From Ornithodoros turicata (taxonomy: Eukaryota > Arthropoda > Arachnida > Ixodida > Argasidae), in contig NC_088206.1 of the NCBI RefSeq assembly GCF_037126465.1, positions 70,807,687-70,871,686 of the forward strand: 64,000 nucleotides of DNA. The letters run 5' to 3'. The stretch's first letter is position 1; the number at the start of each line of letters is the position of its first letter. Both the position numbers and the translations under genes were made by a program. Positions 33,421 to 44,795 of the stretch are shown in pieces. The notes under the pieces were generated by a model that worked only from the letters and a program-made list of their open reading frames with translations, did not search any database and was not told where the DNA came from.

Positions 33421-33720
33421 ACGCCGCGAAGCAACTGTGGCTATGCGCGACGTACAGATGGGGAAGGATGGAGAGTGGACAGCAGGAAGGGATGGAGGAA
33501 CAAGGGGGTTATTATGCGTCCTGGGCAGACTTCAGGGGGAACTGCGCCGACACTCGTCTGGAGAGTGTTGGGAAAATCCGGGGAAAACCTCAGACAGCAC
33601 AGCCGGCGGTAGGATTCGAACCCAGCACCTCCCAGAGAAACTTTCGCGTATTGCACGGGTTGCGCACGCACAATTCTCCTCGGTAGTTACAAAGGCACTC
33701 GCTAAATGAGACGACAATGA
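33421..33720 (-). mobile_element. tRNA-derived SINE, family C
   Basis: Full order: CGCCGCGAAGCAACTGTGG, GGACAGCAGGAAGGGATGG, CGTCCTGGGCAGACTTCAG, CTCGTCTGGAGAGTG, AAACCTCAGACAGCACAGC, GTAGGATTCGAACCCAGC (B box on minus). It abuts the last satellite unit exactly, so it probably ended or interrupted the array. Confidence 0.82.
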
Positions 33721-34324
33721 GGTCGCAGGTGCGTATAGCGCTGCGAACGCTCTTTAAGCGTTCTATAGTTAGAGATGACAGGCATTGTACTAACGGGGTC
33801 CGCTCCAACACGAAAGTATATACGGCCTCAACGTGGCTGAACACACGCACAACTCAGAACGGTAATTACAAAGTCTGCACTAAAATACACAATTGTCACG
33901 TAGAACACGAAACACGTGCGGAAACTTTTCAAATGTATAAAAGAAGCTGTGCCTATTCTCAAGATATGTGGAAACCTAGAAACGATAATCAAACGCAAGC
34001 AAGTCGTCTTGTTCCATGTTTTTACGACGTATAACGGGGATATTTGCCTCCGCGCACGTGTTTTGAGAACAAGTGCGGCATCTTTTGTTTCCAATACGTC
34101 TTTTCAATAACGATCCGCAAGAAGAAGAAGAAGAAGAAAAAAAGAATCTCATTAGAGATTTCCTCTTCATTTTCTGCAAATCTCAAAAGACCATAGCATC
34201 GTTACCAGAAAGGGCTCGGAACAAAGGATTTCATTTCAAACGTTCCCAGTTCGCGCTTCCTGCCTCACGTGCACGAATGGAAAGAAGTTTCCAGAGAGAT
34301 AAACTTCTCGAATCCATGTGAGCA
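33721..34324. other. No gene recognised
   Basis: A (GAA)n run at about 34123-34138. No coding. Confidence 0.3.
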
Positions 34325-34505
34325 CCGCGCGGCAACTGTGGCTATATGAGCTGCCTGCAGACGCGCACAGATGGCGAGAGGACGACACAAATGAATGGGA
34401 GAAAGGGGTTAACACGCGTCATGGGGCGCCTTCAGGGGGAACTACCGAAAATCAAGGGAAAAGCTGAGACAGCACAGCAGGCAGTAGGAGTCGAACACAA
34501 CACCT
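34325..34505 (-). mobile_element. tRNA-derived SINE, family C, short diverged
   Basis: CGCGCGGCAACTGTGGCTAT, GCAGACGCGCACAGATGG, GGGGCGCCTTCAGGGGGAAC and CAGTAGGAGTCGAACAC keep the family order but with deletions. Confidence 0.6.
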
Positions 34506-34814
34506 CCCGCTCCTTTGCCAGATCTTAGAGATACAAGCATCGAGCGCATATTGTGTCCCCTCCTCCACGCTGCAGGTTTTAAACTTCGCATCGATAAGTA
34601 ATAATGAAACATTAGGTTGGCGATAACAGCATAGAAAAGTAATGACTAAAATTTGTTTAAGTGAGCAATGATTCTAGTACGAATAGTAACACGTCAATCT
34701 CAAAACGCACTTAGTAAAAAATGTGCTTTAAGTGGAACTTTGGTGGAGCAGTAAGGTTTTGCTAACAAATTGCTGAAAACGCGACAAAGTGTAACTACAA
34801 TAGTGGTACAAAAT

Positions 34815-34985
34815 AGTAGAGAACGCCAACTTAACATAACAAAATAACAAGTTTTACTTAGACGTTTCGTCCGTCATGCGACGGACATCATCAGTGCCAA
34901 ACGGGATGAGAGATTACTGGATGTTAACTGGATGTTATTTTGTTATGTTAAGTCGGAGTTCTCTACTTTTTTGTCCAGTTATGTC
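34815..34985 (-). mobile_element. Penelope-like terminal piece with hammerhead-like motif
   Basis: On the minus strand 34894-34864 reads CTGATGA, a stem (GTCCGTC, GCAT loop, GACGGAC) and GAAAC, the conserved order of a hammerhead ribozyme core. One extra base stands between CTGATGA and the stem. The motif lies between inverted copies of AACTTAACATAACAAAATAA (about 34827 and 34934). Hammerheads with a short third stem are known from Penelope-like element repeats. No reverse transcriptase is seen nearby, so this would be a terminal fragment. Confidence 0.6.
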
Positions 34986-35220
34986 GTCTCCCGGCTTTTG
35001 GAGTATTTAATAGTGGTAGTACTTTCATCACATAATTGGGTAGCCGCTGTTAAAAAGAGTGATTTTGTCGAGTATTACTGGGTGTAAAACCATCATAGAG
35101 GGCCCTTAATAAGGGCAATCCTAACTAAGACATGTTAACTAACTACACACCTAACCTAACTAAACATGTTACGTGTGTAAACCTAATTACACAGACTGTA
35201 TGGGGCCGGTTGGTACATAT

Positions 35221-35270
35221 CCTTGAGCAAGGCGACAGTTTCCTGATTTCTTTTGGCGCCTTGCTCAAGG
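35221..35270. repeat. Hairpin, 14-bp perfect arms
   Basis: CCTTGAGCAAGGCG and its complement with a 22-base loop. Flanks repeat TAAACCTAATTA on both sides (about 35180 and 35272), which may be a duplicated target or mirrored ends. Confidence 0.6.
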
Positions 35271-37892
35271 GTAAACCTAATTAACCTAGGTTGAGGGTAA
35301 ACAAAGGGATAGATGGATCCTCTATGCGAAAATGTGATAAATCAATTAAATACGACGTACATCGGTTACGCACCACGAAGGGACGAGAAAACACGTGATA
35401 CTAAGTGTATGCTTACCACAAGGAATCATTGGAACGAAGATTATAATTTGAATCTTCGTGGAACTGACTTTTTTGTTGTTGTTGTTGTTTTTTTTTTTCT
35501 TTTTTTGCGGATTGCTTTCCTCACGGAAATTGTCACGGATTGGTTCTTTTTTTTTCATAAACCTTAAAAAACCGTATAAAGCGCCCCTTCAGGCTGAAAT
35601 CAGTGAAATCTGTTAACGTCCTGAATGGCACTATACGATGGCACACATTTTTTTGGCTGCGTGACAAAAAAACTTACAACCCTTCCACACAACACGTATG
35701 ACAATTGATAATAAAAGCCAGCCCGTAGTTTATAACCCCTCGTCCCTGACTCTGCCCACAAATATTTATATATATATAAAAAAAAAAAGACTTCTCGTAA
35801 ATCTCTACCATGAAAGCACGTTCCAAAAGAACAATTCGTTGCCCATGAGCAAAGATAACGTCCTGCCATAAAATTCCACGTCGCATCTCCGACGGGGGAA
35901 ACGATAATCTTCCGAGAGAAACGCAAAAATAAATACGTGTCCCCGACACTTGTCAACAAAGTAAGAATCAAAAAGAAAAACAACGAGAAATAAACTTGTA
36001 AGGATGAACCAACTCGTAAACAATTTCAACCTTATGGTTGGACGATCTTTATGGGTAGCGCCGTCATATGTGAGTGTCCACCAACCCATCTCTCTGTTGT
36101 GTGACTGTATTTTATGAGAAGCATGTTGGCCCTGCAAACAGGTTAGCTCGTAAAGAACGAGGCGACGAAAAGGAACGTACGCATTTTGTTTCCCCTTTAG
36201 GCAATTAACAAAGATAGGAAACTGATTCGCTGTCCTCGTCCCAAAAGCGACGTTGTTCCAACGAGCCATAGTTACGGCCGAGCCATAGCCAAGCTAGCGG
36301 CATCATTAATTCAGCGAGGAGAAATTGTTGCATCTTAGTGCCCCTTTAAAGCGTTCGTGTGGTTCATTACATGACGCATGCGTTGTACTGTGCGCCAGAT
36401 CACAAATCATTTTTCCACATGTCGTAGTTTGCGAGACACAAACCCTTACATAGACTTGGGCGTTAACGTCACAGGAGTAAGAAGAGTCATTGTCATTGGT
36501 TCGGCTAAGCACGTGATTTCTGCCTGAGCCGCCTAATTGGCCGAGACGCCCGCAGTGATGTCACAGCAGGATGCCCACTCGCATGTGGCCATCAACGGCA
36601 AGCAATTTCGCCCCCCCCCCCCCAATGTAAGTTTTGATATTCATAATGCCGAATTTGCTTTGCGTCTATTACTGGGTTGATATCGATGGAAATAACCGCT
36701 GTTTGCATCTAACCGGCTGAACGTGAGGCGTAGTGTCCCAAGTCCTTTAAAACTGAAAGTAGGAGGAGCATCCACTGCGCGACAGGCATATGGCAGAAGA
36801 CATATAGCACACGCGTGCGCTGTTACGAGACGATACACATGAACAAAAAAACAGAAGTCGTCTGTCGAAAGGTTGCCTAAAACCCCCATTCTTGAATCAC
36901 GCTACCACCATTAACGATACTGTATTGTCAAAGGTACGCGAATTCACGGTAAGCTGTGCGACGTGCATCGCGAGGAAGCAAGTCGAATTTGTATGACGAA
37001 CGTACCGCAGACGACAGTTTTATCGCAGACGACAGTTTCAGACTCATGTCACGCGCACCGTACGGCGATCACGGTGATAGGAGCCGCATAATGGAGTGAC
37101 ACGGCAAGCGGCAGACGTCGATCGGAAGTACTTTATACTAAGCCAGCGATTTTCCTCTTTCCACACGACACTTTCCGCGTACGCATTATTATGCGTAACT
37201 GCTTTCTGCACGGTTTTCTTCTGCCTTCTAGTTTTCATTCATGTTCTTGAACTCTATGTGCACAGGAAAGTTATGTTGTAGGAACGATTTCACGCAGACG
37301 ACGCCTGTTCTGTTTGCAGACGACGATCCCAGTACATGAAAACGACGCGACTTTTCCCCGTGTTGCGAAATATACATAGTCCCAGATACAGCCCTCTTGA
37401 AACGGAAATGGGAAACGTAATATTACACGGACGCTGCACAATGTTTGCAGACGGCTGATATTTGCGACTTCCGGCTCCCAAGGTAGCTGCGTGCACCCCG
37501 GCGAGACTTCAGCGAAAATTGATTCATTTCCCGTTTGAGCTTGGAGCGTCTCCACTTACAACGCCAATAGGAGTTCAGTCGCGTATGCAGAACGAAAGAG
37601 GCACGAATCGCATTTCCGCTTCCGGTCTCGGATTCCGTGTTGAAAGCTGACTTCGCACTCTTGCGAAATGGGTTCCGTTGGCTGGACTCTGTTCAGGCGT
37701 TGACGGTAAAACAAAGGGCGAATGCTTCTGAGCATATATAGCTAAAACTTACGTGATCCAATAAGCACTCAGATCGGTCGTTCTGGGTAGCCAAGTGTAC
37801 TGCTTGAGACACACTTGTCTGGAATCTCTAGCCCGTGGTCCGCCTGTCCCCTGTCGGCGGGGCCCGCGCGAACAACCCATACGATTATCGCC
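35271..37892. other. No gene recognised
   Basis: Many short opposing frames, a C-run near 36610-36623 and four GTCGTCTGC/GCAGACGAC sites at 37007, 37025, 37294 and 37316. The first two are 18 bases apart in direct order. No recognised protein or shared repeat. Confidence 0.3.
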
Positions 37893-38012
37893 TCGTGTTC
37901 GTGCCGTGTCCGTGTCGTGTCCGTGCCGTGTCCGTGTCGTGTCGTTTTCGTGTCGTTTTCGTGTCGTTTTCGTGTCGTGTCCTTTTCGTGTCGTGTCCTT
38001 TTCGTGCCGTCG
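37893..38012. repeat. CGTGTC-type minisatellite
   Basis: Repeats of CGTGTC, CGTGCC and CGTTTT in variable order, for example GTGTCGTTTTC three times in a row. Strand asymmetry is strong: no A occurs through most of the block. Confidence 0.85.
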
Positions 38013-40170
38013 TTCTTTGTGCCCAGACTCAGGCTTTTACATTAGGGATACTTCTTGCAGGCGAAAAACAAAGAGCGTACAAACTTGGAAAAATGTCACG
38101 GGATAACGGGGATCTTCGAGTTTGGTGCTCCCAACACTAGCCCCCCAAGCGTGCTGTGAACGAACGAAGACTCCTCCTTCATTCCACTCCCGAGCTATGC
38201 TATATGCACCGGTCTCATTAAGTCTCAAGGACAATCACGCAAGGACATCGGGAAGATCTTATAGAATAAAAAGCATGAGAGAGAAACTAGCCGGATGCGT
38301 TACCACCCCGCCACTGCCACAACGGTACTGAGAGGACATATGCTGTATAGCACGAGGCAATCGACATGATATTTACGAGAAAACTACAGCTTCCAGAAGT
38401 TGCATAGACATACATAAATTACTTCCAACTATACCACAGAGCGCTCCTGCCGTCCAGAGGCCCGCTCTTCCAGTTCCTGTTACTCATTACTCCGTTTAAA
38501 ATCTGTACGGCATTAATTCTGTACAAGCTGAGAAAATAAAAAAAAACACTTGAACTTTTTCACCTGAACTAGGATTAAGACCAACCGTACCTGTACCGGT
38601 ACGGTACACTAAACACATTCTGTGTTACGAGGCCTTTGCCAGCGTGACCAAGATTTTCTCTCTCTCTTTTTTCTTTCTTTTGTAGCATAGGTAGTAAAGC
38701 TACCCTTCGTGCCCTCTTCTGCTTGCCTTTCAATACTCTGCACACCGAAAAGTTAACGTGTACATTTCGCTGGTACTACGTACTCATACTTCCAGCAAGA
38801 AACATTCCGAACCACTCTCCTCATCATGCTGCATTTGTATCACCTCCTCAGCCATCCTCATTCCCTCCTGAGCTATCCTTACTTTCTTCTTTTCTTTTCT
38901 TTTTTATCCTACGATGCTACACGCACTGATAACGAGCTTCCCAGCCGCATCGAGTAATTCTTGTCCGTCCTATATACGCTATCACACACGAAGGAGCCCA
39001 GAGATAGCAGAACACAAACATTTCACCCACAACGCCGATGCTCTAGAGAAAAGCAATCAAAGGGCTCTCGTACTTTTGCTCGGGGCTGGTCACTTTTTCT
39101 CCCCTGTGTGTATTCAGTCGCAACCTGGAGTTCTCCGATAGAGGGACTCATTACTCTCGGTAGAGGGCGTTTTTCCACCTCCTTCTCAAGTTCAATGAGA
39201 GTGCACACTTTGTCGCCAGACTATCTTTTTGTCCTTCTTAAAGATTTTGGTATATATATGTATATATTTTTTTTCTCTCCTCTTTAATGTGTACGTGTCG
39301 TTGCTAAGGTGTTGTAGAGGTGAGACAAAGACGTTGTCTCTTGAGACGGGGGCCTTGCGAGGGAGTAGCTTGACACTAAACAGGACTCAAAAGAGCTAAC
39401 GGAATGAGCTTTTAAACATTGTAAGCATTAAACGGAACCTCTCGTTTCGTTTCCATCAATACATTGCGTCTGAGCTGCTAATACGCACAAAGGTAATATG
39501 TACGATGTCATTCATAGTATTCTAACAGTAACGGAAACAAACGTTCTTTTTAAAAGTTACACTTTCTCTCTTTATTTATTTATTTTTCACCTTATACTTG
39601 GTGACGGGCCAGTCATCCTCGTAAGAGTTCCCAAATTCATCGCTATTTTTCTCGTAGTCGGGACATTTTTTTTTCACCATACCCGCCGCCCGTGAATAAC
39701 GACAGCAAGGACACCAGCAATATGTCAAAAGCACATCATACTGAATAACGCATCAGATGTGCGTAGTCTCCGCTTACAAGCTCAGATTTCCTGGATGGAT
39801 ATGAAAAAAGATAGCTATCGTATTGTTACATAATGTTTCCATATGTAGATGCAACGCTCTATGCTGATACATATAAAGGGCAGAGCCAAATGGAAAGGCC
39901 TTTGTGTATATACATGCCCGGAGTAACGTCACAGCGTTACTTATTTTTCTATCTAACCTAACATACTCTCTACAGGGCTAAGCATAAACAGTGAATATAG
40001 CATATGCGACGGTTCCGAAGTACAGGCTTTCCACGTATCTGAGCACTGTGTTTATGGTTATAGCATTTCCATTTTCACCGGACAAGAAACCGATAAAAAT
40101 GCCATCAACAGGCTCTCCCGCCTCGCGTTGAGCTCCGGGTTGCTACGACACCACAACTGTGCCCACGTTT
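38013..40170. other. No gene recognised
   Basis: No recognisable coding and no repeats shared with the rest of the window. This is the longest stretch with nothing assigned together with 35271-37892. Confidence 0.3.
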
Positions 40171-40183
40171 TTTTTTTGTTTTT

Positions 40184-40207
40184 TTGTGTGTGTGTGTGTG
40201 TGTGTGT
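40184..40207. repeat. (GT)n microsatellite
   Basis: About 11 units, directly after a T-run, at the tail side of the family C SINE that follows. Confidence 0.9.
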
Positions 40208-40470
40208 TTGCGTTGGTGGTGCTGGGGAAAGGGCTTGCCATTGTCGGCCTCACATAGGTGAGGCACCGTTCACGACTGACGCCCTGGGGGAATGTGCGTC
40301 CTGGGCAGACTTCTAACGGAACTACGCCGACATATGTCTGAAAGCGTCTGAGAAAAACCCAGGAAAAACCCCAGACAGCGCAGCAGGCACCGAGATTCGA
40401 ACCCGGGGTACCTACCAATCTCGACGTGACATGGCCATCACGTTAACCAGTGAGCCACGCGAGCTGGTGT
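40207..40470 (-). mobile_element. tRNA-derived SINE, family C
   Basis: The minus-strand head has TGGCTCACTGGTTAACGTG (A box) and GGGTTCGAATCTCGG (B box) in good shape, followed by the body phrases TTTTTCCTGGGTTTTTCTC and GAAGTCTGCCCAGGACGC. The tail side is replaced by a GT repeat. Confidence 0.72.
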
Positions 40471-40490
40471 GTATTGTCGTTCTTGGTAAT

Positions 40491-40565
40491 TGAGTGATTG
40501 ATTGATTTGTAAAAGAAAAAAAAATGGAGATTTTAGTCTCGAGCCACTCGGGACTGGCTAATCTT
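40491..40565 (-). mobile_element. Family J 3' tail
   Basis: TTGATTGATTTGTAAAAG, an A-run, TTTTAGTCTCGAGCCACTC and GGGACTGGCTAAT, same orientation as 5215. The following 40566-40838 has a GGAATAAAATTC phrase on the minus strand and may be retroelement tail sequence, but no protein is recognised. Confidence 0.55.
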
Positions 40566-40838
40566 GGGAATCAGCAGGGATCCTTTGCTAGAGTTCCTTG
40601 CAGATCGTAGCAGCCAATGGTAATCTCGCCAGAGAACAGCGGCGTATTCTCCGAATATCCGCAAGACCCTTCTCCGATACTTAATATCGGCAAAAGTCTC
40701 AGTGCCCCGACGAAAGACCAGCACAAAAAGGAGACGGCAACACAGTGCACTGAACTTTGCAACCACGAATTTTATTCCCTTTCCCACTCCCTCCGCCTAT
40801 CGGACGGCATGCTTACAGCTGTATCGTTACCTGACTTA

Positions 40839-41422
40839 GGGTGCATTTATGCTGCAGCATCGCTGCTGGCACATGGCACATCGCTGTTTCTCGATGACGA
40901 AACAAACACATGTATCTCTGTGGGCGCGTTCATGCTGCAGCATCGCTGCTTGCCAAAGATGCACGCCATGATCATCGCCACAACAATGCTGCCAAACATG
41001 TTTGAACATGCCCGGGGACTACCTGACTTCTGGCGATGACAGGTCAAACACAGAGCTTTCTGTTGGTGCATTTACCCTGCAGCCTGGCTGCTCGCTTATC
41101 CTCGCCGCTGCTTGCCGCTCTGCTCGCTGCACCTAGGAATGTAAACATGTTTGTCTTCCTGGTATCATTGATGACTGGCGTCTTGAAATCCGACCTGCGA
41201 TTGGTTGTGATGAAGTCGGTTTCCTCCTTCCCACTTTTCCTCGTTTCCATTCTTCCCCAGTTTTCACCGCTTTCTATGTTTATCTGTCACCGATAACAAT
41301 GATATAGCGAAAGCGAGCAGCATCTTGAGCAATCTGCAGGGTAAACGCACCCTAGCGGTTATGCGAGCAGCGATGTGCTTGAAGCTGCAGCGAGCAGCGA
41401 TGCTGCAGCATAAATGTGCCCT
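40839..41422. mobile_element. Harbinger-like MITE L (584 bp)
   Basis: Begins GGGTGCATTTATGCTGCAGC and ends with its imperfect complement, GCATAAATGTGCCC. TTA is duplicated at 40836-40838 and 41423-41425. The arms carry several CAGCATCGCTGC units. A 3-base TTA duplication and a GGG-start are usual for PIF/harbinger. Noncoding; the open frame at its left side belongs to no known family. Confidence 0.75.
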
Positions 41423-41451
41423 TATCTCTGTCAAGGCGACATGAAATACAA

Positions 41452-41604
41452 CCCAAGCAGCACAATGTACTGAAAGTCGAGTGCAATAGGGGTGGACGGC
41501 ATGTGTCTAATCAATGTTCTTTAGCTTCACGAGTCTGTTCAAGGCCTTCCACCTACCTGTCCACCCCTAATGCACTCGCCTTTCAGTACATTGTGTTGCT
41601 TGGG
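41452..41604. mobile_element. MITE family M, copy 2 (153 bp)
   Basis: Same ends and length as copy 1 at 21256. It is flanked by AA on both sides rather than TA, so the target is two bases but not strictly TA. Confidence 0.8.
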
Positions 41605-41797
41605 AAGTTTTACTGACACAACAATCACCTGATTTTCTGATTTCGCTCACCTCCCGAAAGAGAACACTACCCTCTATTACATCTTACGTAAGAATATTAC
41701 ATCTGAACAGAATAACTGTTTTGTTTAACTTTGCCTCACATTCTTTTACACTGGCTACCAAGTGGTCCCCAGCGTTTCTTTTTGTATTTTTTCTATG

Positions 41798-41894
41798 GAA
41801 TAGCAAGCCGGTGTGCTGCCTGGTTGACCTTTCCCTCCCCCCTTTTATTCTTCTTTTTTTTTCATTTACCGCCAATAATCTCCCCACCCCAGCG
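41798..41894 (+). mobile_element. Family O 3' end
   Basis: GGAATAGCAAGCCGGTGTGC, GTTGACCTTTCCCTCCCC, a pyrimidine tract, CCAATAATCTCCCCACCCC. Confidence 0.6.
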
Positions 41895-42333
41895 TGCCAT
41901 ATCTGTTTGCAGCATTGAACGAACGCCATATTCATGGTTGGCAGCTCAATGTATAGTGTGTTGTCGTATCCTCGTTGTGTTGGTCCTTCGTCTGTGATTA
42001 CTGCACAGAGGGTTTTATAGATTTTAAAGGGACGGTCCCATCCGTTCCAGACGATTTCGAAATTGATTTTTGTCATTTTATTTTTCGTTCACCTCTGACC
42101 ATGGTGTCGAAAACCCCAGGCGAAAGAGTGACCCAGTTTGATTGCTATCCCATGGAATACATGACAAGAGCAAACTGCTGGAACTTGAGAGTATATGGCG
42201 GAATTTCCTCTTCGGAAAAAAAGGCGAAAGCGTCATTCCCAATCCCCACTCACTCCCCAATACGTCACTTCCAACCACCAATCAGAGCACGGCCTTGAGA
42301 AAAGGGATGCCGCGGCGGCGCGGGCGTCTCGAC
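41895..42333. other. No gene recognised; possible outer element around N2
   Basis: AAGGGACGGTCCCATCCG at about 42027 is itself palindromic. GTCACTTCC at about 42266 has a mirror GGAAGTGAC at about 42800, so N2 may sit in another foldback whose ends I cannot define. Confidence 0.3.
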
Positions 42334-42745
42334 CAACACCGTCTAGACAGAGAAAGCCTGCTCACTCGTCGACGTGACGTAACAACTAATAGTCAGCCAA
42401 TCAGGATCGTGTTTTCAGCGGCGGTAGCCAATCACGAACGAACCACCGTCGTCTGCGAGCAGTGGTGGAACGTCCCCGCGTGAGTACTAAACGGGAAAAC
42501 TTTAAGATAAAGCTTAAAACGGCCCCGTAGCCTTCTCATGACTGATTTTCTGGAGAGCGTGTTGCACGTTTTGTCTACAGATTCACGTCTATACACAGGT
42601 TCCAAGTTAGCTGCAATCATTTCCGAGTTCTTGAATTCGCTGATGGGCGAAGCACAATAGCAGACGAATTCTGACTATACATGTCCACGTAGCGAATGAG
42701 GAAGAGGAGGCAAAAAGCAGGTTTTCTTGTGTCCAGGTGGCGTTG
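42334..42745. mobile_element. MITE family N, copy 2 (412 bp)
   Basis: CAACACCGTCTAGACAGAG at the left and GTCCAGGTGGCGTTG at the right. The body has GTCAGCCAATCAGGATCGTG and CCACCGTCGTCTGCGAGC as in copy 1 (18829-19245). Confidence 0.65.
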
Positions 42746-43551
42746 TGTGTGGACAGCGGCTTTCTCCTCTGAGCAGGGCCCTCTCCCTCCTCCTCTTAGG
42801 AAGTGACGTAACGCCGATCTCGTTGCAGCCGGAGCCCCCGCAGCTATACGGAAGCAGCGCTGATGTTTAATATGCGTTTATTTAATCTGTAGGCAGTTTT
42901 CGGACGAAAAAAAATTAACCAAGTGGATTGTCGGCCGATGCAAAACATACTGCTATCTGTTTCATGCATGGGTTTCTGGATGGGCCCCGTCCCTATAAGT
43001 ATAAGTTACCAACCTGTCCAAGCTCTAACCCGCTTTTTTTACCCTTCTACAGAATAGATGAAGAATGTAGAGGGTTGAGCCAAGATCCACTTACTCAAAA
43101 AGTAACAAAACATATTAAAGAAATGAAACTTTCCTTTACTGAATACAAGTTTTCACGCAGTGGACTGCGTTTCGTCAGGTACAGAAGCGAGCTAGGTATA
43201 CAGGTGCAGCTAGCTGCAGGTGAGGTACAGCTACAGAAGCGCGAAAACCCGTACATTTCCCGGGACGTCCTCGTTCAACAAACTCTCTTTCTCTCCCCAA
43301 ATCAACATACCCGTAATTTCAAGTCCGCCTGTTTTCGAGTTTACGGAGATTCAGCGAACTAGCAATTATGTTCCGCTCCCAGCGCCGCAAGGAAGAAAAA
43401 TGTAGCCGGGTTTGTTCTATACGTTAACGATGTTCCTTCGCACATATCAAGCGTGCCTTCTCTTCTTTGTCTTTTCCTTTTTTTTTTCTTATTTGTCTTC
43501 CCATTTTCTCCCTTCCTTTTCTTTTCTGCCCCGATTTTCTCATTTGTTTAG
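42746..43551. other. No gene recognised
   Basis: A plus frame of 144 codons at 42928-43362 has no recognisable domain and no splice or start context that I would trust. Confidence 0.3.
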
Positions 43552-43629
43552 GAATAGCAAGCCGACCTCCGTCTGGCTGACCTTTCCTTTCTTTTTTTTT
43601 TTAAATAAACATATCCCCCACTCCCCAGC
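43552..43629 (+). mobile_element. Family O 3' end
   Basis: GGAATAGCAAGCCGACCTCC, GGCTGACCTTTCCTTTC, T-run, then AAATAAACATATCCCCCA, which has an AATAAA just before the C-rich end. Confidence 0.62.
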
Positions 43630-44510
43630 GTTTATGCAGAAAAAGAAAAGACACGTTTACGCACGCAACATGATGCCAGCTTACCGGACGAACTTCCGGT
43701 GGTGCACGGGCCACGCAGCCATGAGACTGCATACCGAAAACAGAGAAGAAAAAAGAACGTTGTAACCAAACTCTGCGATAATAACCGCGCAAACATGGCT
43801 CTTTGTGCATTTCGTATGGGCTGTATCAATGTCAACATGGTGAGCTCCGGAAAGTTGCGTGCGGGAACCGCTAATGGCGCTAACGCTGTTACTTTTTTTT
43901 TTTTTTTTTGATAGCGCGAATGCGTTGTCGAGCGCCATCGGAAGCTTGTCCGTTAAGCAGGATACGCGTTACGTGCAAGAATGTGGGGCTACTTTTATCT
44001 GCACACACACACACACACCCCGACAAACTTCCGTTTCGGTAGAAACACGAGAACGCAACATTAGGGAGTTTGAGGAAGTGGTAAGCGGCCTCACATTCAG
44101 ACTCCGTATCCCTGTCAGTCAATCCGATATCAGCAGCGTGACGTCACCCACCCCGAAGGAATCACGCAATTGGCTTATCATTTTTCACGGAGACGTAACC
44201 GTGAAACTTCCACGTTCTCCTAGAACTCCCTATTTTTTCTGCTTTCCAGAGATGTGTGTTACTTCGGCGAGTGAGTAATGAAATATGTGAAGCCTGAAAA
44301 TGCGCAGTCTGGTCAGACCGGAACTGTGCTTTATTGCAAGAAACGCCTGTGCAACGTTTTGATGCAATATCGTTCGCGTGGCGACAGAGTTGTTATGCCG
44401 GCGTGAGGCGTGTGTATATTCTTTTCAAAACTAGGAGCATATCCAGCATTTTAGCGAGGAATTCGTATATTTTTTGCCGCAGAAAGCTAGGGTCCCTGGC
44501 GATCATGTGT
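43630..44510. other. No gene recognised
   Basis: A T-run at about 43893-43909 and a CA microsatellite at 44003-44018. No coding. Confidence 0.3.
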
Positions 44511-44542
44511 CCGTAACCTAACCTAACCTAACCCAACCTACG
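44511..44542. repeat. Short CCTAA tract (telomere-like)
   Basis: TAACCTAACCTAACCTAACC, about four CCTAA units, equals TTAGG on the other strand, the common arthropod telomere unit. Looser CCTAAC phrases follow at 44800-44835 and at 35130-35160. It is too short to be a telomere. Confidence 0.6.
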
Positions 44543-44610
44543 TCGAAATGGCGAACAAAAAAAGAGAATAAACACTGTCAAGGAGCCCGCGATGAGGGAA
44601 TCACACACGT

Positions 44611-44795
44611 AACGTAAAAACGGTTAGGAGCAACTGAGGTTTATTTGAACAAGAACATTCGTGCAAGAGGCTGCACTTCTTCAGGTTACACAACTAACTG
44701 CGCAGTTAGTTGTGTAACCTGAAGAAGTGTAGCTTCTTGCACGAAAGTTCTTGCTCAAATAAACCTCAGTTGCTCCTAAGCGTTTTTACGCTAAC
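44611..44795. mobile_element. Inverted pair of Penelope-like ends with hammerhead-like motifs
   Basis: About 90-base arms (44611-44700 and 44701-44791) are near-perfect reverse complements. Each arm has CTGAAGA, a stem (GTGCAG with TTGCAC) and GAA: minus strand 44684-44656 (ending GAAT) and plus strand 44719-44747 (ending GAAAG). Arms share GTAACCTGAAGAAGTG and TAAACCTCAGTTGCTCC. A third copy of the motif is at 54897. Differences in the stem keep pairing (C-G to U-G). Confidence 0.6.

Noticed and set aside
40617..41039. 140-codon plus-strand frame
   Set aside because: Its right half lies in the harbinger-like MITE L and its left half in possible retroelement tail sequence.
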